From NCBI GenBank assembly GCA_905182185.1, contig CAJJAP010000011.1, positions 50,621 to 114,620 on the forward strand: 64,000 bases of DNA, written 5' to 3'. Origin of the DNA: an uncultured Candidatus Poseidoniales archaeon (lineage in GTDB: Archaea; Thermoplasmatota; Poseidoniia; Poseidoniales; Poseidoniaceae). A model generated the notes under the pieces. It was not told where the DNA came from. It saw only the letters and a list, made by a program, of their open reading frames with translations, and ran no database searches. Both the position numbers and the translations under genes were made by a program. Shown piece by piece: positions 8,928-15,577 of this stretch; the stretch's first letter is position 1; the number at the start of each line of letters is the position of its first letter.

Positions 8928-9842
8928 TCACAAGTTCTCTTTCGGCTTGATGAGAGTGAGAAGTACAGTTTTCGAAATGGCTACAAGAGCGAAAATAATT
9001 GCTGCCACCAAAGCAATCATCGAACCGCTACCGGTTTCTAATTCGGCAGAAAGATAGAGCCCAAGTAGGACAGAGAGTAAGCCAAAGAACTGGGTCCAAA
9101 TTACGCAAGAACGGAAACTTTTCCCTAAAAATTGGGCCGTAGCTGCAGGTGTGACTAGTAATGCAGTGACGAGCAATGTCCCTACAACTTGTACCATACT
9201 GACTACAACTGCGGCAGTAATGATGCTGAACAAAAGACCGAGTGAACGAACAGGCAAGCCTTGAACTCGGGCAGCGAGTGGATCGATTGTCGTCGCCAGC
9301 AGACCATTATGCATCAATGCAAGTGCGATTAATGAAACCATGCTGATCAAGAAGATTAAATCAAAACTTTCGCTATCGATTAAGAGAAGGTTACCGAATA
9401 AGTACCCTTCAATATCCGTCGTGATACCTCCACCCCAAATGCGTAAAATGACCAAACCAAGGGCGAGCATCCCGGTTAAAAAAATTGCAATTGACGCATC
9501 ACCAGTGAGCAGTTCTCTTGTTTGCATTTCATGGATGAGCACAGCCGCAATGACGCTGAATAACAATGCATACCAAAGTGGACCTGTTGCGCCTAAAACT
9601 ACACCAACGGCCACACCTCCGAAAGAGACGTGTGCAAGACCATCGCCGATGAGTGCGAGGTTTCTGATGAGAAGGAAATTACCGAGGTATCCAGCAACTA
9701 CAGTGACCAACAATGCTGCAATAAGAGCCCGTTGAAACATTTCAAGCGTGAAAAAGTACGGGAAGATTTCTCCTGGTATCAGTGGTTCAAGGCTTTCCAA
9801 AAGGGGAAAAATAACTTCTAAAACTTGAGAACCAAGACCCAT
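8928..9842 (-). CDS. znuB: Metal-ion ABC transporter permease (ZnuB/MntB type)
   Basis: 304 residues with about eight hydrophobic helices. The blocks GYLGNFLLIRNLALIGDGLAHVSFGGVAVG and VVSMVQVVGTLLVTALLVTPAATA are hallmarks of the ABC-3 (ZnuB/MntB/TroC) permease family, which carries Zn2+, Mn2+ or Fe2+ across the cytoplasmic membrane. Its start overlaps the stop of the ATPase gene by one base (9842), so the two are translationally coupled. An extra N-terminal amphipathic stretch (about 30 residues) precedes the first helix. The regulator at 8341-8766 lies downstream with its own likely promoter. Confidence 0.9.
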   Translation of the reverse strand: MGLGSQVLEVIFPLLESLEPLIPGEIFPYFFTLEMFQRALIAALLVTVVAGYLGNFLLIRNLALIGDGLAHVSFGGVAVGVVLGATGPLWYALLFSVIAAVLIHEMQTRELLTGDASIAIFLTGMLALGLVILRIWGGGITTDIEGYLFGNLLLIDSESFDLIFLISMVSLIALALMHNGLLATTIDPLAARVQGLPVRSLGLLFSIITAAVVVSMVQVVGTLLVTALLVTPAATAQFLGKSFRSCVIWTQFFGLLSVLLGLYLSAELETGSGSMIALVAAIIFALVAISKTVLLTLIKPKENL

Positions 9843-10660
9843 TATTCTTCCTCCTTCTTCTCATGGCTGTGGTGATGATGGTGGTGGTTGTGGTGATCGA
9901 ATTCATCATGCCCATGTACGTGCTTAATGCCACGGAGGTCTGCCAAACCAGTCAAATCAGGGAATTGATCTGAAGGGCCATCGAATTGTATTGATTCTTC
10001 AAGGTAAATCATTCGGTGAGTGGTTTGGCGTATCGCTGCGAGGTCATGGGAAACCATGAAAATAGTCTTGTTTTGTTCGTGACACAATTTGTCGAGGAGT
10101 TGCAGGAGTGAGTTACGTGATTCACGGTCAATACCAACAAGTGGTTCATCCAGGAGGATAAATTCTGCTTCTGAAGCAAGCACACGTCCAATGACTGCAC
10201 GTTGACGCTGGCCACCGGACAATCGGGAGACATCTACATCAGCAACATGGCTAAGACCGACCATCTCTATTGCTCGTTCAACACGAGCGTTCGAGATTTT
10301 CTTCCGCCAAAAGAGGTTCTTTTTGTTGAGTGTCCCCAGTCTGACCAGTTCTCGTACGGTGAGCCGTATGTGAGGAGGCAGGCTCGCAGCAGCTTGTGAA
10401 ACCCAACCCACCTTTCCGAACGTTTTGTTGCTTGAAGGAGGCTGACTGTAAATCTCGATGGAACCTGCTTGCGAGTGTAAAATGCCAAGAATGGCCATCA
10501 AAAGTGTCGATTTCCCGCTACCATTGGGCCCTACTAATCCTACAAATTCACCACATTGGATCTCCAAGTTGATGTCCTTGAGCACCGATTTATTGGAGCG
10601 ATTGACGTAAAGTCCCTGTACTTTGAGTACAGTTTCTTCACATGCAAATGTTTCAATCAT
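9842..10660 (-). CDS. znuC: Metal-ion ABC transporter ATP-binding protein with His-rich tail
   Basis: 272 residues. Walker A GPNGSGKST, Q-loop region VGWVSQAAAS, signature LSGGQRQRA, Walker B FILLDEPLVGID and the switch His in MVSHD are all present, so the ATPase should be active. The C-terminus ends in an unusual cluster (HVHGHDEFD, then HHNHHHHHHSH and EKKEEE), a cytoplasmic histidine tail that could bind or sense the imported metal. The order after the binding protein and the 1-base overlap with the permease gene support a single transport operon. The metal is inferred from the operon, most likely zinc. Confidence 0.92.
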   Translation of the reverse strand: MIETFACEETVLKVQGLYVNRSNKSVLKDINLEIQCGEFVGLVGPNGSGKSTLLMAILGILHSQAGSIEIYSQPPSSNKTFGKVGWVSQAAASLPPHIRLTVRELVRLGTLNKKNLFWRKKISNARVERAIEMVGLSHVADVDVSRLSGGQRQRAVIGRVLASEAEFILLDEPLVGIDRESRNSLLQLLDKLCHEQNKTIFMVSHDLAAIRQTTHRMIYLEESIQFDGPSDQFPDLTGLADLRGIKHVHGHDEFDHHNHHHHHHSHEKKEEE

Positions 10661-10746
10661 GATGTTGCACCTATCGTGGGCTGTTCGAGTTCATCTATCA
10701 ATTGTCCGTCATACAGTCACCAATAGTGAGTGAAACGAAACTGTGT

Positions 10747-11712
10747 TCAGCAACCCAGACCAGCTTTCAGGTTAACCAGATTCTTTTGCATCAACGACAG
10801 ATAATCATCATCGCTGTTGCTTGGGGGTAATTCCATGGTGTAAAGATACTGAATGGATACGCCGGATGGCATTGTGGATGATGTTGTTTGATCAACAATG
10901 CTCTTTACTGCATCTGGAGAGGTGAACTCTTCAATGTAAAACACTGAAACGTCCTCTTCTTGGAGGTATTCTACGGCCATTGCAATGTCTTCAGCAGTTG
11001 GCTCTCCTTCGGGGTCAACGCCATGAACGGTGATGAACTCGAGGTCGTATCGGTTTGCCATGTAATTGTAAGCCGCATGGTTAGCAACAACTGTTGAGTT
11101 GCTACACGTACCTGTATCCGAGAATGCTGCCTCGTAGTCAGTGTGCAATCCATCAAGTTGAGCAATGTAAGCAGCCGCATTTGCCTTGAATGTCGCCTCT
11201 TGGCTCGGGAAGAGCGTTATGAGGTTTTCCAATACGAGGTTGACTTGTGCCTTGAATGCTAGAGGGTCGAGCCAACTGTGTGGGTCGAACGCCAAATCTT
11301 CTTCGTGACCTTCTTCATCATGGTCATCGTGGTCGTCATGATCGTCATCATCTTCGCCGTGAGCATCATGGTCGTCATCATCTTCGCCGTGGGCATCATG
11401 GTCGTCATCATCTTCGCCGTGAGCATCATGATCGTCATGGCCGTCCATAATGACGAAGAGTTCGACATCGTGTGGAAGAGCAATTCCATAATCACCTTCT
11501 TCTTCAATGTGCAGTACAGCATAACCTGCTTCGTGGTCTTCATGTTCAGCGTGTTCGTCATGCCCTTCATGTTCTTCAACGAAGTGATTTACAGATTCAA
11601 CGAAAGTTGTAAGTTCTGTCAAGTTAAGGAGGCCGTCACTGTCCACGTCTGATAGATTAAAATTCTCCATCAATTCACTTTCTTTCGTCATGCTCGTCAT
11701 GGTCATCGTCAT
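10747..11712 (-). CDS. znuA: Metal-binding lipoprotein, C-terminal segment (ZnuA-like), third frame
   Basis: This segment encodes an EF-hand loop (DVDSDGLLNLTE), a His/Asp-rich linker with three exact 10-residue repeats (HDAHGEDDDD), and the C-terminal lobe of a ZnuA-type solute-binding protein: FDPHSWLDPLAF (the D-P-H-x-W-x-D-P motif), NHAAYNYMANRYDL (second metal His) and HGVDPEGEPTAEDI. It has no signal peptide of its own. It continues the reading of the segment at 11675-12289 after a +1 shift near 11690, where GACGAAAGAAAG has one A too many for continuity. It is best read as part of one 2.4-kb gene spanning 10747-13154. Confidence 0.8.
   Translation of the reverse strand: MTMTMTSMTKESELMENFNLSDVDSDGLLNLTELTTFVESVNHFVEEHEGHDEHAEHEDHEAGYAVLHIEEEGDYGIALPHDVELFVIMDGHDDHDAHGEDDDDHDAHGEDDDDHDAHGEDDDDHDDHDDHDEEGHEEDLAFDPHSWLDPLAFKAQVNLVLENLITLFPSQEATFKANAAAYIAQLDGLHTDYEAAFSDTGTCSNSTVVANHAAYNYMANRYDLEFITVHGVDPEGEPTAEDIAMAVEYLQEEDVSVFYIEEFTSPDAVKSIVDQTTSSTMPSGVSIQYLYTMELPPSNSDDDYLSLMQKNLVNLKAGLGC
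11341..11430 (-). repeat. Three 30-bp tandem repeats coding for HDAHGEDDDD
   Basis: Units lie at 11341-11370, 11371-11400 and 11401-11430 and differ at only a few positions. Being a multiple of three, they lengthen the His/Asp-rich linker in frame. Such slippage-prone repeats could change the number of metal-binding residues between strains. Confidence 0.85.
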
Positions 11713-12289
11713 GGTCGTCTTCTTCGGGTTCTGGAATCAGTGAGGTATTGGCGTTTGATGCTGCCCATGCGATGTGTTCAGTCTCTTCCATCATGACTGA
11801 ATCAATTCCAACATCGCTGACGTTCCATGTTTCACCGGTTTCGTTCCAGAGGTACAACGACCAGTACCAGGAGAAATCACTTGGTGCATCGACACCGTTG
11901 ATGCCGCCTACATTGGTTCCATAGGTTTCGTGAACTGAATAATTGAGGCTAACATTGTTCTCGCCGAAGGCCATCTGAGTGAGGTTCCATCCAGTTGCAT
12001 TTTCAGAGAGCATGTCGTGGTCGATTTCATACATCGAAGTTGAGTTGTCAGGATAGAGGACAGCGACATGATGCATCACTTCCTCATGGTCGTCATGGGT
12101 GTCCCCAGGGGTGTCGTCATGGTCATCATGAGTGTCGTCATGGTCGTCGTCGTTTTCTGTAATCCATCCAGTCCAAAACTCGTCCCATGAAAGATGGCTG
12201 TCCTGGTTTGAGTCGAATTCTTCAAGAGCGTGCTCCGGAGTCATTTCTTCGTCATGATCACCGTGTTCATCATGGTCCGTCATGGTCAT
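11675..12289 (-). CDS. Metal-binding lipoprotein, middle segment (EF-hand and DUF4430-like), second frame
   Basis: The segment holds a canonical EF-hand loop (DSNQDSHLSWDE), a His/Asp-rich stretch (DDDHDDTHDDHDD) and a domain resembling DUF4430: YSVHETYGTNVGGINGV, FSWYWSLYLWNETGETW, VGIDSVMMEETEHIAWAAS. DUF4430 is related to the cobalamin-binding intrinsic-factor-like fold. It joins the N-terminal segment by a +1 shift near 12280 (CATGACGGACCATGAT, one G too many for continuity) and the C-terminal segment by another near 11690. A start at ATG 12289 is formally possible, but without a signal peptide an independent protein would stay inside the cell, so it is read as the middle of a fusion protein. 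Confidence 0.7.
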   Translation of the reverse strand: MTMTDHDEHGDHDEEMTPEHALEEFDSNQDSHLSWDEFWTGWITENDDDHDDTHDDHDDTPGDTHDDHEEVMHHVAVLYPDNSTSMYEIDHDMLSENATGWNLTQMAFGENNVSLNYSVHETYGTNVGGINGVDAPSDFSWYWSLYLWNETGETWNVSDVGIDSVMMEETEHIAWAASNANTSLIPEPEEDDHDDDHDEHDERK

Positions 12290-13154
12290 CGTCAGCGTCT
12301 TCTTCGCCGTGAGTTTCGTCTTCTTCGTGACCATCATGGCCTTCTTCTTCATGACCGTGACCGGCATGGCTTCCGCCCATTGGGAGTACGACCATGTCAA
12401 ATCCATTAGCCCATTCGATTTCAGATTCAAATTCGAGGAGAACTTCACCGGATTCAAGGTGGAAGAGATAAATCACTGTGTCAGAAGGACAGGAATCTGG
12501 ATTCATGATAGTTTCTTCTGGCTGAGCGTGATTGTGTGCATCATGTTCATCATGCGATTCATTACCTTCGTCATGCTCATCATGGATTTCATTGCCTTCA
12601 TCATGGTCCTCTTCCTCCTCATGTTCAGGGAAAGCCAAGTTGTAGGTGATGTGCTCCGCATGGAGTTCATCAGATTCGTTGAGTTCATCCGCATCTTCTC
12701 CGAGTGGGATAAACGCTGTCGCACCTTCGCTGAGGTGTTCACAGAGTTCTGAAATTAAAAGAGATTCATAGTCAAGGGTGTCTTGACCGGATGGCATAGC
12801 GTGTGTCATCACTGCAGCAGGGGCATCGCTACCAAGTGCAGACAATGTCGTTTCGACCCAAGGTTCGAGATTGAGGCCGTGGTAGAAGAACGCATCTCCT
12901 GACTGAAGAGCGATTAAATCAGCCGCCGATGGTTCATAATCGTGAACTGGGACATTTGATGGGCTGAGGATTTGAACATTCAAAGTGTCACCAGCGACTG
13001 CAGAAACCAATTGTTCAACGTGGTATGTTGAAACAACGACTGTTCCTAGAGTTCCGTCTTCATTGGGTTCAACGTCGTCAGAAAGACATCCTGCTAGACT
13101 TGATAAAATCATTATTACACTTACAAATATTGCCCGACCACTGTTGCTTCGCAT
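12270..13154 (-). CDS. znuA: Metal-binding lipoprotein, N-terminal segment (ZnuA-like), first frame
   Basis: Starts at ATG 13154 with a lipoprotein signal (MRSNSGRAIFVSVIMILSSL, lipobox LAGC). The N-terminal lobe of a ZnuA-type binding protein follows: VVVSTYHVEQLVSAVAGD, VPVHDYEPSAADL (first metal His) and FYHGLNLEPW. From about residue 165 the chain becomes rich in His, Glu and Asp (EEEEDHDEGNEIHDEHDEG, HAGHGHEEEGHDGHEEDE) and the frame closes at 12270 inside that low-complexity run. The frame continues naturally in the next segment after a +1 shift. The intact protein would be about 800 residues, more than twice the usual 300 of the family. Confidence 0.85.
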   Translation of the reverse strand: MRSNSGRAIFVSVIMILSSLAGCLSDDVEPNEDGTLGTVVVSTYHVEQLVSAVAGDTLNVQILSPSNVPVHDYEPSAADLIALQSGDAFFYHGLNLEPWVETTLSALGSDAPAAVMTHAMPSGQDTLDYESLLISELCEHLSEGATAFIPLGEDADELNESDELHAEHITYNLAFPEHEEEEDHDEGNEIHDEHDEGNESHDEHDAHNHAQPEETIMNPDSCPSDTVIYLFHLESGEVLLEFESEIEWANGFDMVVLPMGGSHAGHGHEEEGHDGHEEDETHGEEDADDDHDGP

Positions 13155-13184
13155 GGCTTGGCCACCAATATTAACTATTTAACT

Positions 13185-13224
13185 AAAACTAATAAATTGT
13201 AACTTGATAATTATTATTAGTTTT
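13185..13224. promoter_or_regulatory. Candidate metal-regulator operator upstream of the binding protein
   Basis: AAAACTAATAA (13185-13195) and TTATTAGTTTT (13214-13224) are a perfect 11-bp inverted repeat with an 18-bp spacer, 31-70 bp before ATG 13154. The core CTAATAA-N18-TTATTAG closely matches TTAATAA-N17-TTATTAA upstream of the NikR-like gene. A TATA-like stretch overlaps the proximal arm, so binding there could block transcription. The rest of the spacer to 13466 shows no gene. Confidence 0.55.
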
Positions 13225-13466
13225 CGATTTCACTCTATCCCACACCTTCTGAAATTGAAAACTTGGTTGGAGCAGAGAGATATGAACACTTAACTTTCAA
13301 AATGGGGAACAATTTCTCAGAAAGTTTGTTGCAGCACCTATGCGAGAGCACGGTTGTTGCTAAATCTAATCTGAGAGTTGGAGATAAAACTACCCGCTGT
13401 AAATGAAATGTTAGTTCAAATAATTATCAAAACATCACAAAGATTGAGAGCGAGGAATACATCCAA

Positions 13467-14507
13467 TTGGATATGTCGCGCATCTGTGTACTCGGTGGAG
13501 GTCTAGTTGGAAGGTTCGTAGCCTGCACATTATTACAGCGGGGCCATCAAATTTGCCTTGTCGATTCTGAACAAATAACCCAGTTGCCAAGTTCGATTGA
13601 ATTAGTACAAACGATGATCCAACCAGAAAATATTTCTCAAATAGTCTCCGGTTTTTCTGTGGTTGTAAATTGCTTACCCGGGCGAATCGGCCATGCAGTT
13701 CGCGCACCGCTATTGCGCTGCCAAGGTATGTTGGTAGCAGATTTGGCATTTACCTTAGAAGACCCAAGAGAGTTGAACCAATTAGCAATTGATAACAATT
13801 CAACAATGGTTTATGATATTGGAATTGCACCTGGGTTATCGAATGCTCTGCTAATGGATGCTCAGTGCGATTTCACCTCATTGCAAAGCGCTAAGATTTG
13901 GGTGGGTGGAAATCCACAACAGAGTGACGATGAATGGTCATACATGGCACCATTTTCACCTTCAGATGTGATTGAAGAATACACCCGTCCCGCGCGAATT
14001 AGAAGGGCTGGAGTCAATGTAATTGAGCCACCGCTGACCGAACGCCATGCAGTATCAGTGCCAGGTTATGGGCAAATGGAAGCCTTCCTTACCGATGGAC
14101 TACGCTCATTACTGGATACAATTCACAGTCAAGAACTTCTAGAATACACAGTTCGTTGGCCGGGACACATCGATCGCTATATTGCAGGTAATTTCTCAGA
14201 AGCAGAATTGCTCAGCGCTTGGAAATTTGACGATGATAGGCCAGAGTTCACTTGGCTAGCAATCGAGGTTGTGGCCGAACAAGGGAGACGAAGATGGGAC
14301 ATTATCGATGAAGGCAAGGATGGTTGGTCCTCTATGGCGAGAACGACAGGCCTCGTCACCGTTGAAGTAACAGAGATGTTAGCAGAAGGACTAATTTCTC
14401 AAAGCGGAGTGATGGCCCCAGAGATTCTCGGGCAATCCAAACATTTGTTACAACGTATAACTGAGAGAATGAGTAATAGTGGAGTTAAAATAACCTGTAG
14501 CGAATAA
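13467..14507 (+). CDS. Saccharopine dehydrogenase-like NAD(P)-dependent oxidoreductase
   Basis: 346 residues; a start at ATG 13473 (MSRICVLGGGLVGR) is equally possible. The N-terminal Rossmann fold shows GGGLVGR and an acidic strand end (VDSE). The block VVNCLPGRIGHAVRAPLL and MVYDIGIAPGLSNALL match saccharopine dehydrogenase/lysine 6-dehydrogenase relatives (A-P-G-x-S-N). The C-terminal half holds the matching alpha/beta dimerisation domain (RWPGHIDRY). Such enzymes oxidise or reduce amino-acid-derived substrates such as saccharopine or lysine. No lysine pathway gene is adjacent, so the substrate is left open. Confidence 0.75.
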   Translation: MDMSRICVLGGGLVGRFVACTLLQRGHQICLVDSEQITQLPSSIELVQTMIQPENISQIVSGFSVVVNCLPGRIGHAVRAPLLRCQGMLVADLAFTLEDPRELNQLAIDNNSTMVYDIGIAPGLSNALLMDAQCDFTSLQSAKIWVGGNPQQSDDEWSYMAPFSPSDVIEEYTRPARIRRAGVNVIEPPLTERHAVSVPGYGQMEAFLTDGLRSLLDTIHSQELLEYTVRWPGHIDRYIAGNFSEAELLSAWKFDDDRPEFTWLAIEVVAEQGRRRWDIIDEGKDGWSSMARTTGLVTVEVTEMLAEGLISQSGVMAPEILGQSKHLLQRITERMSNSGVKITCSE

Positions 14508-14535
14508 CTTCAAAACAATTCCAGGTCAATAAAAT

Positions 14536-14550
14536 CATATTGATATATGA
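14536..14550 (+). promoter_or_regulatory. TATA box of the 14569 gene
   Basis: TTGATATATGA is centred about 24-26 bp before ATG 14569, as expected for a leaderless archaeal transcript. Confidence 0.4.
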
Positions 14551-14568
14551 CCGCTCCAAAGGACCGCT

Positions 14569-15063
14569 ATGAAACCTAGCGTATTCCCACCCATCACAGG
14601 AAAGAAATTATTGCTAACCGTACTAATTTCTCTAGCGCTATGCCTAACCTTACCGGTTAGCAGTGCTGAACATGAATGGGACCACCGCTACACACTAACC
14701 GGCATTGTCACCGATGCTAACGGCGAGATTGCAACCGATACGCCCGTGTTTCTTGACTGCAGCCCTGAAAATGCTAATCAACAAATATGCGGCCATAATG
14801 AAGGGAGAAATTCAACTACCGATAATAATGGGTCATATTTACTAATTCTACACATTCATATCACGGATCATGGCTCAGAGATATATCTCTTGGTCGAGAA
14901 TAAATCCTTCCGCCACGTCCTTGACCTAGAAGGAGATAATGGCCAAGCAGAAGAAGGCGACCGTACAGCTACGATGAATATTGACCTTTCAGCACCTTCT
15001 GAGCAAAAATCAATGTCACCGCTGCTAATGGCGAGATTGCAACCGATGTGCCCGTGTTTCTAG
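14569..15063 (+). CDS. Secreted membrane-anchored zinc-finger protein, N-terminal part (broken by duplication)
   Basis: The frame opens with a signal peptide (KLLLTVLISLALCLTLPVSS, cleavage near SSA-EH) and a beta-sandwich-like domain with TLTGIVTDANGEIATDTPVF, typical of carboxypeptidase-regulatory-like folds, four cysteines and N-x-S/T sites. At residue about 148 it enters a tandem copy of its own sequence out of frame and stops at 15063. If the extra copy (15014-15320) is removed, the frame runs straight into the membrane and zinc-finger part at 15321-15577, giving one coherent protein of about 233 residues. It is either a disrupted gene or an assembly merge of two variants. Confidence 0.65.
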   Translation: MKPSVFPPITGKKLLLTVLISLALCLTLPVSSAEHEWDHRYTLTGIVTDANGEIATDTPVFLDCSPENANQQICGHNEGRNSTTDNNGSYLLILHIHITDHGSEIYLLVENKSFRHVLDLEGDNGQAEEGDRTATMNIDLSAPSEQKSMSPLLMARLQPMCPCF

Positions 15064-15320
15064 ATTGCAGCCCTGAAAATGCCAATCAAAACATATGTGG
15101 TCACAGTGAAGGGAGAAATTCAATTACCGACAATAACGGTTCTTATTCACTGGAACTTCATATTCATTCACGGATCATGGCTCAGAGATATATCTCTTAG
15201 TTGAGAATAAATCCTTCCGCCACGTCCTTGACCTGGAAGGAGATAATGGCCAAGCAGAAGAAGGCGACCGTACAGCTACGATGAATATTGATCTTTCAGC
15301 ACCTTCTGAGCAAAAATCAA
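14706..15320 (+). repeat. Out-of-frame tandem duplication of about 308 bp inside a gene
   Basis: Unit 1 is 14706-15013 (308 bp) and unit 2 is 15014-15320 (307 bp); each begins at a TGTCA that recurs after unit 2 at 15321-15325. Unit 2 lacks one base relative to unit 1 in CATTCATTCACGG against CATTCATATCACGG. The first halves differ at many codons, mostly synonymously, while the second halves are almost identical. Because 308 is not a multiple of three the duplication itself breaks the frame. Confidence 0.8.
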
Positions 15321-15577
15321 TGTCAAACGAAACGATTCTTATCGGAGTTTCTTTTGGTTTGGTCTTAATTTTGATAATGATGATGGCCATTAATTTTAGA
15401 AAATCTGATCCAGCGACTACAAAAGACAAAAGTTTTCAAAATAGAGCAGATTTACTAAGTTGTCCAAAGTGTGATACGAAATTGAAAGATACCAATCTAA
15501 TAAACCACTTGATGAAAAGACACCACTATAGTGAATCGGATGCCGCAGAAGAGTTGAAAAGTCAAACTCTGCCTTGA
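15281..15577 (+). CDS. Secreted membrane-anchored zinc-finger protein, C-terminal part
   Basis: From MNIDLSAPSEQKSMS this frame gives a transmembrane helix (ETILIGVSFGLVLILIMMMAINF) and a cytoplasmic C2H2-like finger CPKCDTKLKDTNLINHLMKRHH. It repeats the end of the preceding frame (RTATMNIDLSAPSEQKSMS) and is its natural continuation without the 308-bp duplication. It overlaps the 3' end of the convergent surface-protein gene by 16 bases. Translation from ATG 15281 alone would lack a signal peptide. Confidence 0.55.
   Translation: MNIDLSAPSEQKSMSNETILIGVSFGLVLILIMMMAINFRKSDPATTKDKSFQNRADLLSCPKCDTKLKDTNLINHLMKRHHYSESDAAEELKSQTLP

Noticed and set aside
11341..11430. Three 30-bp repeats considered as a CRISPR array
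   Set aside because: They are directly adjacent with no spacers and code in frame for HDAHGEDDDD.
11256..11652. Plus-strand frames rich in His or Val opposite the metal-binding protein
   Set aside because: They mirror the low-complexity His/Asp codons of the real gene and show no domain of their own.
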